From assembly GCF_013364155.1 (NCBI RefSeq), contig NZ_CP054916.1, positions 9,555,721 through 9,619,720 on the forward strand: DNA of 64,000 nt, read 5' to 3'. Source of the stretch: Streptomyces sp. NA02950. GTDB lineage: Bacteria; Actinomycetota; Actinomycetes; Streptomycetales; Streptomycetaceae. The number at the start of each line of letters is the position of its first letter. The stretch's first letter is position 1. The translations under genes and the position numbers were made by a program. The notes under the pieces were generated by a model. That model saw nothing but the letters and a program-made list of their open reading frames with translations, did no database searches and was not told the origin of the DNA. Shown one piece after another: positions 24,631 to 34,693 of the stretch.

Positions 24631-27287
24631 CGGTTCCTCCGGGGTCGTGAAGCGGCCTCGCCAGGGCCGGAAGAAGTAGTGGTGGTAGCCCGCGCCGTCA
24701 CGTGGGGTGCGGTGCTGGTCAGGAAGCCGAGGACCTTGTCCCGCTGCTTGTCGGCGATGTCCGTCAGCTGGTGTAGGGGCTTCGCCTGTGCTTGGGCGTC
24801 GGCCGCACGGGTGAGGGCGCCGACTGCTCTGGGGCGGGCCAGTTCGCGGAAGGTCTCAGTAAGGTCGGGGCCGCGTAGTTGCAGCGGGCCGACCCGACGC
24901 CCGTCGACGGTGAGACTGATGTAGTGGTGGTAGAGGTCCAGCTCGGTGACCTCCGCGGGGTCGACCTGATCGCCCCACTCGTTGGTCACATGCCGGATCG
25001 CGTCGACGGCCCCGGCGGTGGTGGCCAAGGTCGAGGAGTTCTGCATCAAGGAGGCCCGCACCTCCGGCGAGAGCCGTTGGAGCAGCTGGGTCATGCCGTG
25101 CACCCGCACCCGGAATTTCCGCAGCTGCTCGAGGATCTCCGCGATGCTGGATCCTGCGGCCCCGTCCAGGGAAATGAGTTCGTCCAGGTAGGCCCGGAAC
25201 GGCACCCTCACGCGCTCGTCCAGTTCCCGCCGCGACAGTCCAGCCCGCAGCAGGTCACGCACCAGCAAGGCCACGACGAGACGATCGGTGGGGCCGTTGC
25301 CAGCCGGGCAGATCCACACCACCATCCGCTGGTCCATGGCTGTACGGATGTCGTAGGCACCCACCGGGCTGCCGAGCATCGCCCGCACGGCCGGGGTCGC
25401 GGCCAGCCGGTCCAGCGGGTTGAGCACCGTCGGCAGTGCATCCGCGGGGATCGCAGCGAACGACGTCTGCCACCAGGCGGCCTGCTCGCTGTCCAGCCGC
25501 GCCACGACTGCCTCACGGAAGGCCTGGTCGGACAGCAGCGGCCGCACGTGGAAGATCGTGGCCTGGCAGTCCGGCCTCTGCGCCCGACAGGCTGCGATGT
25601 TGACCGCGACCAAGGCCTCGACGGCCTTCGTCGCGATGGTGATCGCCCGTGGTGCGGTCATATCGCTCCAGCCCAGCGCGGCAGCAAGAGCGTCCACCAC
25701 AGCACCGACGACCTCGTGGGCTGGCTGCCCGCGGTCCACCCCCAGCGGATTCCAGGTTCCCACCAGTGAGCGCGGGCCGGTGACAGCCAGGTCGATCCGA
25801 GCAATCCGTTCCATGATCGCGTCATGGGCGAGATACGGAGCAGCCCGTCTCCACGAATCACCGTGCGGATCCACGTACGCCAGACCGTGACCGGCGTGAG
25901 CGGCGCCGACGGCCTGGCACAGCGCCCGCTCCGTCTTCCCACCGCCCGACTTGCCGACGGCGAGCTCATACAGAGTCTCTTCTTCCCGCGTTGCCAGCAG
26001 TCTCCACCGGCCGTCCGCTCCGCGGTGCCAGCCCTGGAGCAGCACGGCGGGATCCCCGACCCGGAAGGTGGGGACATCACTGGCCAGCACAGGCAGACGG
26101 CAGTGCACGGTCGGGGGCTTGAGAAGCCCGGCGAGCTCCTCCAGATGAACCCAGTTGGCCCGAGGCGGACGCATCTGACCGGTGCGCCAGCGGTGGTCAA
26201 AGACGCTGCGCCACGGGCGCCGGTCAGGGCCCCACCTGATGGGACCCCACACCCGGCCCATCCACGCGAACCGGGTCCGAGCCGCGAACACATCCAGCGC
26301 CGTTTCGATGTGCCGCAGCCGTCGCTCGGCCCGGCCCGCCGTATCGGAGGCGCAGCGCACCATCAGCTGAACACACACCAGATGCGCATCATCAGCTAAC
26401 TTGCCCAGCGCCTTCTCACGCTCCACCCGGCGAGGCGCTGGCGGCACCATCAGGCGCCTGTGCGGGTGCTGCCTTCGCTCTGCTTCACCCGGGGTCAGCA
26501 GACGTGACAGGTGATAGCCGATCGAGTCTTCCACGTCGCGGTAGTCCTGCTGCACCCACCGAGCGGCCCGGTGCGCCTCGCGCCGCTCGCGCTGCCGGGC
26601 GGCCTGGAGCACCTGCCACCGGCGAGCCTTCAGCCTCCATCCCGGTGCCCGCTGAAAATCCAGACACACCTCCGCCAGATCACCCAGCTCGACACGCAGA
26701 TCAGCGACCGCATCCACCAGTGGCTGCAACGGGTCGGGCTCCAACGGCACGTCTCGCAACCGGTCGCCCGCACCGCCGCGCAGCTCGAACTGGGCCCGGA
26801 CCACATACTTGCGCTGCTTGTCCCGCACGACCGGAGCGGTCCTCTCACAGCGCACCTGCCCATACGGCGAAGTCCGCAGCAGATGCACCGCCGCTCCCGG
26901 CCCTTCCACCCGGTAGGACAGCGGGCGGGTCCCATCCGCACGCAACCGGACCCGTACCGCCTTGGCCTGCCTCGGCATCCACCACGGCTCGGCCGCCGCC
27001 GCACGGGTCAGCAACGCCCCGTACCGGAAGATCTCCTCAGCAGAGGGCTCGAAGCGCCGGGACGGCACGAGCTCGACCGCCACGCGTCGTGGAGCCGCTC
27101 GATCGGCCAGCCGCCGCTTGACGAAGGCCACTGCGCCACAGACCAGCAGACCGGCCACCGCCAGCCACAACCACTGATCCCATTCCCACCTCACGATGCT
27201 CAGCGAGGTCTCCAGCACGCTGCCGGCCTGCCAGCCATCAGAGGATGCGCCGGTCATCGCATACGCCTTCAACGTGACGGCCTCCAC
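24627..27287 (-). CDS. VirD4/TraG-like type IV coupling ATPase, 886 aa
   Basis: One hydrophobic segment (WLWLAVAGLLVCGAVAFVKR) lies near residues 38-58. The C-terminal half is a HerA/FtsK-superfamily ATPase with Walker A ELAVGKSGGGKTERAL near residue 445 and the Walker B region FRAYLDELISLDG near residue 702. These proteins recruit DNA-protein substrates to a type IV secretion channel. The region between the membrane and the ATPase is long and Arg-rich. The GTG start follows GGAGGTGACAG and overlaps the previous gene; an internal ATG at 27257 is an alternative. The downstream replication-relaxation gene and upstream VirB-like genes define a conjugation module. Confidence 0.85.
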   Translation of the reverse strand: MEAVTLKAYAMTGASSDGWQAGSVLETSLSIVRWEWDQWLWLAVAGLLVCGAVAFVKRRLADRAAPRRVAVELVPSRRFEPSAEEIFRYGALLTRAAAAEPWWMPRQAKAVRVRLRADGTRPLSYRVEGPGAAVHLLRTSPYGQVRCERTAPVVRDKQRKYVVRAQFELRGGAGDRLRDVPLEPDPLQPLVDAVADLRVELGDLAEVCLDFQRAPGWRLKARRWQVLQAARQRERREAHRAARWVQQDYRDVEDSIGYHLSRLLTPGEAERRQHPHRRLMVPPAPRRVEREKALGKLADDAHLVCVQLMVRCASDTAGRAERRLRHIETALDVFAARTRFAWMGRVWGPIRWGPDRRPWRSVFDHRWRTGQMRPPRANWVHLEELAGLLKPPTVHCRLPVLASDVPTFRVGDPAVLLQGWHRGADGRWRLLATREEETLYELAVGKSGGGKTERALCQAVGAAHAGHGLAYVDPHGDSWRRAAPYLAHDAIMERIARIDLAVTGPRSLVGTWNPLGVDRGQPAHEVVGAVVDALAAALGWSDMTAPRAITIATKAVEALVAVNIAACRAQRPDCQATIFHVRPLLSDQAFREAVVARLDSEQAAWWQTSFAAIPADALPTVLNPLDRLAATPAVRAMLGSPVGAYDIRTAMDQRMVVWICPAGNGPTDRLVVALLVRDLLRAGLSRRELDERVRVPFRAYLDELISLDGAAGSSIAEILEQLRKFRVRVHGMTQLLQRLSPEVRASLMQNSSTLATTAGAVDAIRHVTNEWGDQVDPAEVTELDLYHHYISLTVDGRRVGPLQLRGPDLTETFRELARPRAVGALTRAADAQAQAKPLHQLTDIADKQRDKVLGFLTSTAPHVTARATTTTSSGPGEAASRPRRNR

Positions 27288-27955
27288 CTGTCACCTCCAT
27301 CCCGGGTGAGGAACACCCGTGCTGTGCGGTTGTCCTGATAGCCAGAGCCGGAGGGGGAGGCCCCGGCCCACACCAGATGGACCGCCACCAGGCGGCCGGA
27401 AACCTGTCGTGCGACAGCGGCCTGGATACGGAAACGGCGATAGGGACGCACATCGCCGGTGTCCTCTCCGAAGTAGCCGGGCCATCGCTCCCGGCCGCGG
27501 CCGGTGACCTCCGCTGTCCACACCGCGCGCCCGAGTTGGGCCAGGCGCCGCGCCCTCCCCTGGGCCAGATGAGAAGGGACCGCACGCTCGAGACCCCGCT
27601 GGATCGCGGCATCCCCGGCGGCTCCGTCGCCGGGCGGCGGCAGCACCTCGCGCTCGGTCGGCTTCGATGCGCGGGCCTGCGGACCGTGCGCAGGGTGCGT
27701 AGGGCCCGCTGAACGCGATGGCACGACCGCATCCCGCACAGATGGCGAGGATGGCGAGGAAGAAGCCGGTGGTGACGAGCCGTCGTCGGCATGGCCGGAC
27801 GATGCGCTGCCCCATTCGCTGCCCTGGACCAGCAGCATGCCGCCGACGAGGGCGAGCGCGGCGGCCGCCCCCAGTATCGCGCGGCCAGAGCGCGCTGAGG
27901 AGCGCGGGTTGCGACGCTTCTGCGGCTGAGAGGACTTCCTGGACAACGTCACCAT
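27269..27955 (-). CDS. Membrane-anchored conjugation-locus protein, 228 aa
   Basis: A basic N-terminus precedes one hydrophobic helix (ILGAAAALALVGGMLLVQG, about 28-46). A Ser/Pro-rich linker and an exported domain follow, with RFRIQAAVARQVSGRLVAVH and ending TRDGGDRWRPSR. The topology (short inside, single span, outside domain) resembles VirB8/TcpC-like or accessory conjugation proteins, but I see no family signature. It lies between the peptidoglycan hydrolase and the coupling ATPase, overlapping both by a few bases, so it very probably belongs to the transfer apparatus. Confidence 0.55.
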   Translation of the reverse strand: MVTLSRKSSQPQKRRNPRSSARSGRAILGAAAALALVGGMLLVQGSEWGSASSGHADDGSSPPASSSPSSPSVRDAVVPSRSAGPTHPAHGPQARASKPTEREVLPPPGDGAAGDAAIQRGLERAVPSHLAQGRARRLAQLGRAVWTAEVTGRGRERWPGYFGEDTGDVRPYRRFRIQAAVARQVSGRLVAVHLVWAGASPSGSGYQDNRTARVFLTRDGGDRWRPSR

Positions 27956-29067
27956 GGCCGAGCCCCTCCGGCGAAGTCCGGCATGACGCTCACCGGGTCG
28001 ACCTGTACCTTCGCGCCCGGTCGTAGCGCGTTGATCATCTTGCCGTTACCGAGGTAGATCCCGACATGGTGGATGGTCCCGTCCTGCGTGGGCACGTAGC
28101 CGAAGAACACCAGGTCACCTGGCTGGAGCGCCTTCACCCCGGCGGACGCGGGGATGCGCCGCCCCACTCCGGCCTGTGCTGCCGCGGTACGCGGCAGGCT
28201 GATGCCCGCCTTGGCGTAGGCGTAGGTGGTCAGTCCCGAGCAGTCGAACCCGCGGATGCGTTCGCCGGAGGAACCGCCTGGGCTGCAACAGATGCCGTAG
28301 GAGGGGCCTTTGGCGGATCCGCCGCCCCAGGAGTACGGCACTCCGCGCTGGCTGAGCGCCGCTGCCACGACCCGCCGGGCCCTGCCCTTCACGCCCTTGA
28401 CCGATGCGACCGACCCCGTGCTCTTGTAGCGGCTGATCCAGCCCATCACGTCTGACACATAGGCGTCGGAGTGGTTGTAGGAGCGTATGGCTGCCTTCAG
28501 TTGCCGCAGCTGCGTCAGATCACGGCCCTTCCCGCACAGGTAGACCGCCGCGCTGAGCGCCGCATCGTCCGCGTTGTTCGGGTCCTTCTTCCTGTCTTTG
28601 TTGCCGTCCTTGCCGACGCTGCGGAAGGTGGAGGGCAGGAACTGGAAGGGGCCGACGGCGCGCTCGAAGTCCGCGTCACCGTCCCACCGGCCGTGGTCGG
28701 TGTCCCGCACCGCGGTGGTGTTGCCGCCTGCTCCGGAGCCGTCGAGCTTCGGGCCGAGGATGCGCGGCCGCACATCGCCGTTGGCGCTGACTGTGCGCCC
28801 GGAGGCGTGCCCCGACTCGATCTTGGCGATCCCGGCGAGCACCGGCCACGTCATCCCCCGGCACCGCGGCCGGTAGGCGCGCACGTTCTCCGCGCCCGCG
28901 ACGTAGGCGGCGAACATGCGGGCGGGGATGTCTGCTGGCCCGGCTCCCGCGTTCGACGCGGCGCTGCCCGAGCCCGACGACTGCGACATGGATATCGCCA
29001 TCGGGCCTGCGCAGCACACCAGCGCGAAGAACAGCACCAGGCCCAGGCACCCCATCTTCCGCTTCAC
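27949..29067 (-). CDS. Bifunctional conjugative cell-wall hydrolase (lytic transglycosylase plus NlpC/P60), 372 aa
   Basis: An N-terminal signal anchor (CLGLVLFFALVCCAGPMAIS) is followed by a transglycosylase-type domain. That domain has GIAKIESGH (candidate catalytic Glu) and AVGPFQFLPSTF near residue 140, and it ends AIRSYNHSDAYVSDVMGW. The C-terminal half is an NlpC/P60 peptidase with GFDCSGLTTYAYAKAG (catalytic Cys near residue 270) and HHVGIYLG (catalytic His). Together they would cut glycan strands and peptide stems to open the wall for the transfer channel, the job of TcpG/Orf14-like proteins in Gram-positive conjugation systems. The gene overlaps its neighbours by four to seven bases. 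Confidence 0.85.
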   Translation of the reverse strand: MKRKMGCLGLVLFFALVCCAGPMAISMSQSSGSGSAASNAGAGPADIPARMFAAYVAGAENVRAYRPRCRGMTWPVLAGIAKIESGHASGRTVSANGDVRPRILGPKLDGSGAGGNTTAVRDTDHGRWDGDADFERAVGPFQFLPSTFRSVGKDGNKDRKKDPNNADDAALSAAVYLCGKGRDLTQLRQLKAAIRSYNHSDAYVSDVMGWISRYKSTGSVASVKGVKGRARRVVAAALSQRGVPYSWGGGSAKGPSYGICCSPGGSSGERIRGFDCSGLTTYAYAKAGISLPRTAAAQAGVGRRIPASAGVKALQPGDLVFFGYVPTQDGTIHHVGIYLGNGKMINALRPGAKVQVDPVSVMPDFAGGARPW

Positions 29068-31646
29068 GAGTCTTCACCCCCCTCGCCTCCGCGGGCGCCC
29101 CATCGCGGCCGTCGCTCCCACGTGGCGCGCTGGGCCTCCATGAGGCTGTCGAGGATCCGGCGCCGCGCCTCGCGACGCGGGTCAACACCGGCGCTGGAGG
29201 AGGCTGCGGGCCGCGAGCTTCCGATGTGCGAGTGCGGACGGTCCGGTGAGGTGGCAAGGACAGCCGCCGTAGCGGTGTTCCGTACGCCGCGGCGTACGGC
29301 GGCAGCAGCAGGCGGGCCATACACCCGCGCAGCTGTGGCGGTGCGCTGGCCGGCATGGGTCACCGCCGCGGCGGTGCGCTGGCCGGCCCGGTGCACCGCA
29401 TCCGCACCGGTCACCCATCGTGCCGCTTCCTCCCGACCCCGGTTGCGATAGACGCGCAGCTGCGTGCGGGCATCCTGCGCGGCCCGGGTGGCGCGGCCGC
29501 GGCCGCGTGAGGCGGCGGTGGGCAGTCCGTAGGTGGAGTAGTAGCCCAGGCGCCCGGCCCGGCGTGCGATCCGGTACCCGCGGAAGCGCACCATGCGGTT
29601 GTGGACCCGGGCGCCCAGCAGCGTCCGCCCGTCCTGGGGGTCGTAGAGGACTTCCCCGGTACGCGAGTCGGCGACCATCCGCGCGCCGCCAGTCCGCCCG
29701 GAGCTCGTTCCCTCACCGCCGTCCGCACCGTCAGCGCCGTCGTCACCACTGCTTCCCGAGGCCGCCGTCGGCTTGCGCCACCGGTCGAGCTTGACGTCGT
29801 CCGGGCGGCGGCCGATCAGCAGACCGTAGGCGGCCCCCGCACCGAGACGCCCCGCGATGAGTCCCGGAGCCAGACCACGGCGCGCCTCGGCCGCGGCATC
29901 CCCCAGCAACTGACCGGAATCGACGGGCATCCCGGTCCCGTCGGTCAATGCCGCCAGATTGTTGAGGACCTTGTGGCGCATGCCCAGCGCGGAGTGCGCT
30001 GGGGACCCGCCACCGAAGGGCAGCAGGCCTGGGGCGCGCCCGATGCTGCCCGCCCCGTGCATGGCCAGGGCGGCTCCGATCTCGGAAGTGTCCCCGGGCA
30101 GGTGCGTACCGCCGACCTTGGCGTAGCGCATCCGCATCGCCATCCGGGACCCGAACTCGTTCGCCCCGCGCAGCAGACGGCGGTGGAAGGCCAGACCGGC
30201 CAATGCCAGGGCGTCGACGAGCAGCAGCCGCTCGACCATCAGGTCCGGCCCGTTCATCAGCACCGTGTCCACCGCGATGCCGAAGGCAGGCAGGAAGCCG
30301 GCGGTGGCGAACATCAGCAGCACGGAGACGAAGAAGATGCTCATCCATCGCCACACGACCATGCGGTTGGGGCCGGGCAGCATGCCCCAGACCAGGGCGA
30401 CGCCGCCGACCGCGGCGGCGCCGACATCGGCGCCCTGGGCGCCGAGCAGGACCAGGGCCATCGTGCTGGCCAGGGCGGCGATCAGGATGACGGCGATCAA
30501 CAGCAGCGCCACGGCGCCGACCCGGTCCCAGGTGGGATTCTCGGCATACGCGGCCGCTGCTTCCCCTGTCTTCCCAGCGTCCTTCATGTCGTCCATGAAG
30601 TCGTCGAAGTCCGTCTCGGACGGGTTCAGCGCGCTCAAGGGATCGAACTTGAGCTTGATGGTGTCGCCGATCTCGTGGAGCGTCGCCTTCCGGCGGCTCT
30701 CGCCCCGCAGGCAGTACTCCAGGGATCTGCCGGTCAGCGCGGGCTCCGCCTTGCAGATCTTCTCCCGCTCCGCACGCTTGGCCGCCGTGTCGTACTCCTT
30801 GCCCCGCACCCACTTCAGGTGCGCCTGGTACGCCTCCTTTTCATCAGGGTCCTTGGGGTGGAGGATCCGCCCGTACTGGAGCAGCTGGTACGGCTTGACC
30901 ACCAGGACGTCGGTCAGCACATCAGTCATCGGCTGGGATACCGAGGAGGCGTGGACGTCGGTGTCGTCACAGGTGTCCTGGAGCGGCCCCACGATCATGT
31001 CGCACGGGTCGTCCCCGGTGCCTTTCCCCCAATGGCTGTCCACCGTGATCTGGCTGACCTCCATGGCCGCCTGATGCGTCTGCTCCAGCGGCCCGTCCTT
31101 CCCCAGCAGGACATCGGGCCGGATCAGACTGCTGGCGGCGATGGCCGCGATCAGCAGCGTCAGCACGATCTCGCCGAGCCCGCGGCCGACCTTGCCCCGC
31201 TGGAAAAGGATCAATCCGAAGACGAAGGCCCAGGACAGCAGCAGGCCCTTCAGCCCGAGGGCGTCGACGACGACCTTGTTGTACTCGTCGGCCACCTCCT
31301 GCGCGGGTTTGATCAGGAGTTTGAGCAGCGGGAAGTCGAACGCGGTCTTGATCAGCCAGCAGCTCAGGCCCACCAGCAGCCGCACCAGCGTGAACAGCCC
31401 GCCCAGCATCAGGGTGCGGATCTGCCCGCCGACGTTCGTCACCTTGCCGCCGTCGGCGCCGAGTTCGTACCGGTTCAGCGGGGCGCCTTCGGAGGTGGTG
31501 ACGTTCAGCGGCGCCAACAGCCCGCCGCCGTCCTCTCCCCTGCCGTCCGCGGCCGCGGCGACGGACGTATTCACGATCAAGAAGACACTGGTGGCCAGCG
31601 CCACGAAGCCAGCCGCGCGCAGCGTGCCCCGGTCAAACCGTCGCAC
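29064..31646 (-). CDS. VirB6/TrbL-like polytopic membrane protein, 860 aa
   Basis: A signal-like N-terminal helix is followed by segments near residues 75-105, 125-150 and 155-175. A long loop (about 190-375) contains four Cys residues. A block of at least four helices follows at about 375-500 (VALLLIAVILIAALASTMAL, ALVWGMLPGPNRMVVWRWMS). The C-terminal 300 residues are hydrophilic, Gly/Arg/Ala-rich and probably cytoplasmic. This organisation matches the VirB6/TrbL/TcpH class that forms the inner-membrane pore of Gram-positive conjugation systems. It lies between the VirB4-like ATPase unit and the wall hydrolase, the usual order. Confidence 0.75.
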   Translation of the reverse strand: MRRFDRGTLRAAGFVALATSVFLIVNTSVAAAADGRGEDGGGLLAPLNVTTSEGAPLNRYELGADGGKVTNVGGQIRTLMLGGLFTLVRLLVGLSCWLIKTAFDFPLLKLLIKPAQEVADEYNKVVVDALGLKGLLLSWAFVFGLILFQRGKVGRGLGEIVLTLLIAAIAASSLIRPDVLLGKDGPLEQTHQAAMEVSQITVDSHWGKGTGDDPCDMIVGPLQDTCDDTDVHASSVSQPMTDVLTDVLVVKPYQLLQYGRILHPKDPDEKEAYQAHLKWVRGKEYDTAAKRAEREKICKAEPALTGRSLEYCLRGESRRKATLHEIGDTIKLKFDPLSALNPSETDFDDFMDDMKDAGKTGEAAAAYAENPTWDRVGAVALLLIAVILIAALASTMALVLLGAQGADVGAAAVGGVALVWGMLPGPNRMVVWRWMSIFFVSVLLMFATAGFLPAFGIAVDTVLMNGPDLMVERLLLVDALALAGLAFHRRLLRGANEFGSRMAMRMRYAKVGGTHLPGDTSEIGAALAMHGAGSIGRAPGLLPFGGGSPAHSALGMRHKVLNNLAALTDGTGMPVDSGQLLGDAAAEARRGLAPGLIAGRLGAGAAYGLLIGRRPDDVKLDRWRKPTAASGSSGDDGADGADGGEGTSSGRTGGARMVADSRTGEVLYDPQDGRTLLGARVHNRMVRFRGYRIARRAGRLGYYSTYGLPTAASRGRGRATRAAQDARTQLRVYRNRGREEAARWVTGADAVHRAGQRTAAAVTHAGQRTATAARVYGPPAAAAVRRGVRNTATAAVLATSPDRPHSHIGSSRPAASSSAGVDPRREARRRILDSLMEAQRATWERRPRWGARGGEGGEDS

Positions 31647-31652
31647 AGGTCA

Positions 31653-32042
31653 TCACCGCCGCCGACCGGATGCCGCGAAGGCCAGCAGTCCCAGAGCAAG
31701 AGGCGCCAGCAGCATCAGCCACCCCGGCCCGGCGGGTTCGGCACCGGTGTCCTCCCCGGGAAGCGACACGTGGCAGGAGGGGCGGCCGCTGCTCGAGGGC
31801 GACGGACAGGGCCCCTCCGGCCCGGTCTGGTCTCCGCTGGGGGACGTGGTCGCGGTGGCGGTGAAGGCCTTGCCTGTGCGGGGGAGCGCCTCACCCAGCA
31901 CGGCCTCGGTCCCGGCCAGCAGCCCCCAGGCCAGAGCTCCTCCCGCCACGATCAGCATCACCAAGATCGACAGGGACGCCAAGTGGTGTCGGCGACGCCA
32001 CCGGGCATCGGCGGCCGATCGCAGGTTCCTGCGGGGTGTCAT
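31653..32042 (-). CDS. Two-span membrane protein of the transfer locus, 129 aa
   Basis: A basic N-terminus leads to a membrane helix (ASLSILVMLIVAGGALAWGL), an outside loop with two Cys residues (GPCPSP, RPSCHVSLPG), and a second helix (GWLMLLAPLALGLLAFAASG) ending in Arg residues. No family is recognised. It is flanked by the VirB4-like gene (four-base overlap) and the VirB6-like gene (6-bp gap), so it is part of the transfer operon. The cysteines could form a disulfide outside the membrane. Confidence 0.55.
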   Translation of the reverse strand: MTPRRNLRSAADARWRRRHHLASLSILVMLIVAGGALAWGLLAGTEAVLGEALPRTGKAFTATATTSPSGDQTGPEGPCPSPSSSGRPSCHVSLPGEDTGAEPAGPGWLMLLAPLALGLLAFAASGRRR

Positions 32043-34693
32043 GCCTGCCTCCCTCCGGCCGCAGCCGCCGTTGACTCCGGTCCACTTGTCTCGGCAGAGC
32101 CTTTGGAGAGGTCACCGGGGGTGGTGAAGATCTGGTCCTGGATCCGGGCGACGGCTGGCACGATGACCTTGATCCGGCCCACCTGCATGGACGGGAAACG
32201 CAGCAGCATCTCGCCCTCCCGGCCCGGCTTCCCGACCGGCGACAGGCCCGTGGTGACCTGCCGCACCAGGTCCTCGTCCTTCGGATTGAGCCCGAGGAAC
32301 TCCAGTCCGCGGCGCGCCCGTTCCGGATCGCTGGTGCGCGCCAGGGCCTTGTACGCCAGCAGCCCGCTGACGTCGTGAAGGTGCCGCTCGTCGGGGGCGC
32401 CGAAGATGCCGGCCGCGTTGTGCTTGCGGCCGTCGTAGGTGATCTCATGGGCCAGGGCCCGGCCTTCGGCGCTGCTGGTGAGCCAGTAGCACTCGTCCAT
32501 GACGATCTGGCAGAACCGCGAGGGGTCGGTGAAGGCGGCCTGGCGGGCGATCGCCGCGATCAGATACATCACCGCCCGGCCGATGAGCGCTTCCAGCGGC
32601 TGCTGCCGCAGCACCTCCGGCTGCGCCAGAGCCTCCAGGGGCGGCAGGGTCAGCCCGGCCGTGGTGATCACCACCAGGTCGTGGCCGAGGTCGTCCAGCC
32701 GCAGCGGCGGCAGGTCGGGGTCGAAGACCATCGCGGCCAGGGGGTTGGCCACGACGATCTGGAACAGATCGGTGAGGGTCTGCGCGGCCTCGCGTCGTGC
32801 CGGGCCGGCGTTCTCGGAGTCGGCCATGGTGCCCAGCGCTTTCAGGACCGTGACCATGGACGGGTCGGGGGAGGCGGCTGCTTCCTCAATGGCCCGGTGC
32901 AGCACGGCTCCTGTGGTGGTCATCGGCCCGATCCCCAGCTGCAAGGTCAGGTAGCTCATCGCGTAGTGGGCGCCGACGGGACCGGCGAAGATCCTCAAGG
33001 GGTCGATCGACAGCTTGGCCGCGGCCGCGTCGATGACCTGGCAGGTGTCCGGGGCGGTGGCCCGGGCGAAGCGGGCCCACTCGCGCACCGGCGTGCGGTC
33101 GATGACGATCGCCCGGCCGCCGCGGTCGACCACCGAGATGGTCAGCAGCTTCTCCAGGACGGACTTGCCACTGCCCAGATCCCCGATGACTCCCACGGAG
33201 GCGGAGGCCTGCTGCTGGGGCGCGCCTGCGATATCGACCAGAACGGGCCGCACCGTGCCGCAGTCCAGATCGATCCCGATCAGGGCTCCGTGCTGATCGC
33301 CCACCGCGGTGTCGGCGAAGGCCCCGCTCATCGCCCAGTCCTCGGCGAGCTGAACCTGCCGGAACTCCCGCCGGATGTTCGGCGGCCAGGACGCGCCCGG
33401 CAGACCGAAGGTCAACAGCCGCTCCTGGAGACCGACGGCCCGCACCGCCCGGTAGTCCGCTCCCCGCAACAGTCCGGTCAGCGTGCGCGCCCGCGCATCA
33501 CAGGTCTCGGTGTCCCGGCCCCACACCGTCAGCACCGTGACCGGCTGGACCTCGACCTCCACACTGGACTGCGACAGCCGCGCATCCTCCTCGCCCAGAT
33601 CCTGGGCCGCGCTCGGCAGCGAACTGGGCATCCCACTGGGCTTGGCATCCCACTGGTCAGCCTGGTCGACCAGCTCGTTCTTCTTCTTCCGCAACTGCTC
33701 CATGGCCCGGTCCGCGCTGAGAATCTCCAGCTCGATGAGGAAGTCCACAGGGAACGGCAGGCTCTCCAGCTGCGCGAACAGATCCGCGACGTCCTCCGAC
33801 ACCGCTGAGGGCACTTCAGCCAGCGCAAGATGTGCCTGATAGCCGGTGCCCGCCTCGGCCTCCACCTGCAACCAGTTCCGCCGCAGCGGAGAGGGCAGTG
33901 CCGCCCTCCACCAGGGCTTCCTGCCCGCCTCCGCACGGCGGCCCCGACGCCCCGCGGCCGACTCGTCCTCGTCATCGCCCGTGCCAGGACGGGACATCCG
34001 GCCGCCTTCGGCCAGCCGGACCTGGCCCAGATCGGCGTAGGAGGGGGAGCACAGCACGCCCTCGCGCACCCGGCCGCCGTACAGGTCATCGGACTCGGCG
34101 TCGGACAGCAGGGGCTCGTCCATGCCGCGGTGCACGGCGTGCTGCACCATCCACACGACCTCCGACGGGCTGGCCGGACGCAGCGGCAGCCCACTGCCCA
34201 GCGCGGCCGCCACCCGGTCCGCCTGCTCCTGGTAGGCCTCCACCTCCGCCCGGCGCACCGGGGTCGGCGGCAGACCGAAAGCGGCCTGGGTGTCTGCCCA
34301 GATGGAGCCGACCACCGCCGATACAGCGGCCCGGCCACCACCGGAAGCGGACAGGGGCACCACCAGCCACAGCGTCCGGGTGTGCATCTCCTGCTCGTCC
34401 AGCAGATCCAGGCCCGCCTCGACCGACTCGGCCCACTCCGCAGACCGCTCCAGATCGACCCCGGTGACCATCCGCTCGGCGACCTCGGCGGGATCGACCT
34501 GCGCGCACAGCCCGAACAGCCGCGGCGTGCCGGTCAGCGACCGCACCAGCGAGGTCACCTGGCCCAGGACTTCCTCCCGGACCTGATCCGGGACGTACCG
34601 GCCACCGATCGGGGTCAGGCGCCAGACTCCCCAGACGCCGCCGTGGGTGGACCACAGGATGTGCCCGGCCAGGTGCCGGATCGGCACGCGCAT
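32039..34693 (-). CDS. VirB4-like type IV secretion ATPase, 884 aa
   Basis: ATG 34691-34693 shares its last base with the TGA of the TcpE-like gene, so the longer upstream frame (which begins in that gene) is rejected. Walker A is VIGDLGSGKSVLEKLL near residue 506, and Walker B is RFCQIVMDECYWL near residue 731. The VirB4 helicase-like motif DGRKHNAAGIFGAPDERH follows. The N-terminal half has the membrane-associated domain of VirB4/TcpF/ConE proteins. It should energise assembly of the transfer channel at the membrane. Confidence 0.88.
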   Translation of the reverse strand: MRVPIRHLAGHILWSTHGGVWGVWRLTPIGGRYVPDQVREEVLGQVTSLVRSLTGTPRLFGLCAQVDPAEVAERMVTGVDLERSAEWAESVEAGLDLLDEQEMHTRTLWLVVPLSASGGGRAAVSAVVGSIWADTQAAFGLPPTPVRRAEVEAYQEQADRVAAALGSGLPLRPASPSEVVWMVQHAVHRGMDEPLLSDAESDDLYGGRVREGVLCSPSYADLGQVRLAEGGRMSRPGTGDDEDESAAGRRGRRAEAGRKPWWRAALPSPLRRNWLQVEAEAGTGYQAHLALAEVPSAVSEDVADLFAQLESLPFPVDFLIELEILSADRAMEQLRKKKNELVDQADQWDAKPSGMPSSLPSAAQDLGEEDARLSQSSVEVEVQPVTVLTVWGRDTETCDARARTLTGLLRGADYRAVRAVGLQERLLTFGLPGASWPPNIRREFRQVQLAEDWAMSGAFADTAVGDQHGALIGIDLDCGTVRPVLVDIAGAPQQQASASVGVIGDLGSGKSVLEKLLTISVVDRGGRAIVIDRTPVREWARFARATAPDTCQVIDAAAAKLSIDPLRIFAGPVGAHYAMSYLTLQLGIGPMTTTGAVLHRAIEEAAASPDPSMVTVLKALGTMADSENAGPARREAAQTLTDLFQIVVANPLAAMVFDPDLPPLRLDDLGHDLVVITTAGLTLPPLEALAQPEVLRQQPLEALIGRAVMYLIAAIARQAAFTDPSRFCQIVMDECYWLTSSAEGRALAHEITYDGRKHNAAGIFGAPDERHLHDVSGLLAYKALARTSDPERARRGLEFLGLNPKDEDLVRQVTTGLSPVGKPGREGEMLLRFPSMQVGRIKVIVPAVARIQDQIFTTPGDLSKGSAETSGPESTAAAAGGRQA

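Noticed and set aside
29601..32378. A 925-residue plus-strand frame
   Set aside because: It is the antisense shadow of the VirB6- and VirB4-like genes, with His/Gln/Asp-rich composition typical of reverse frames in high-GC DNA.
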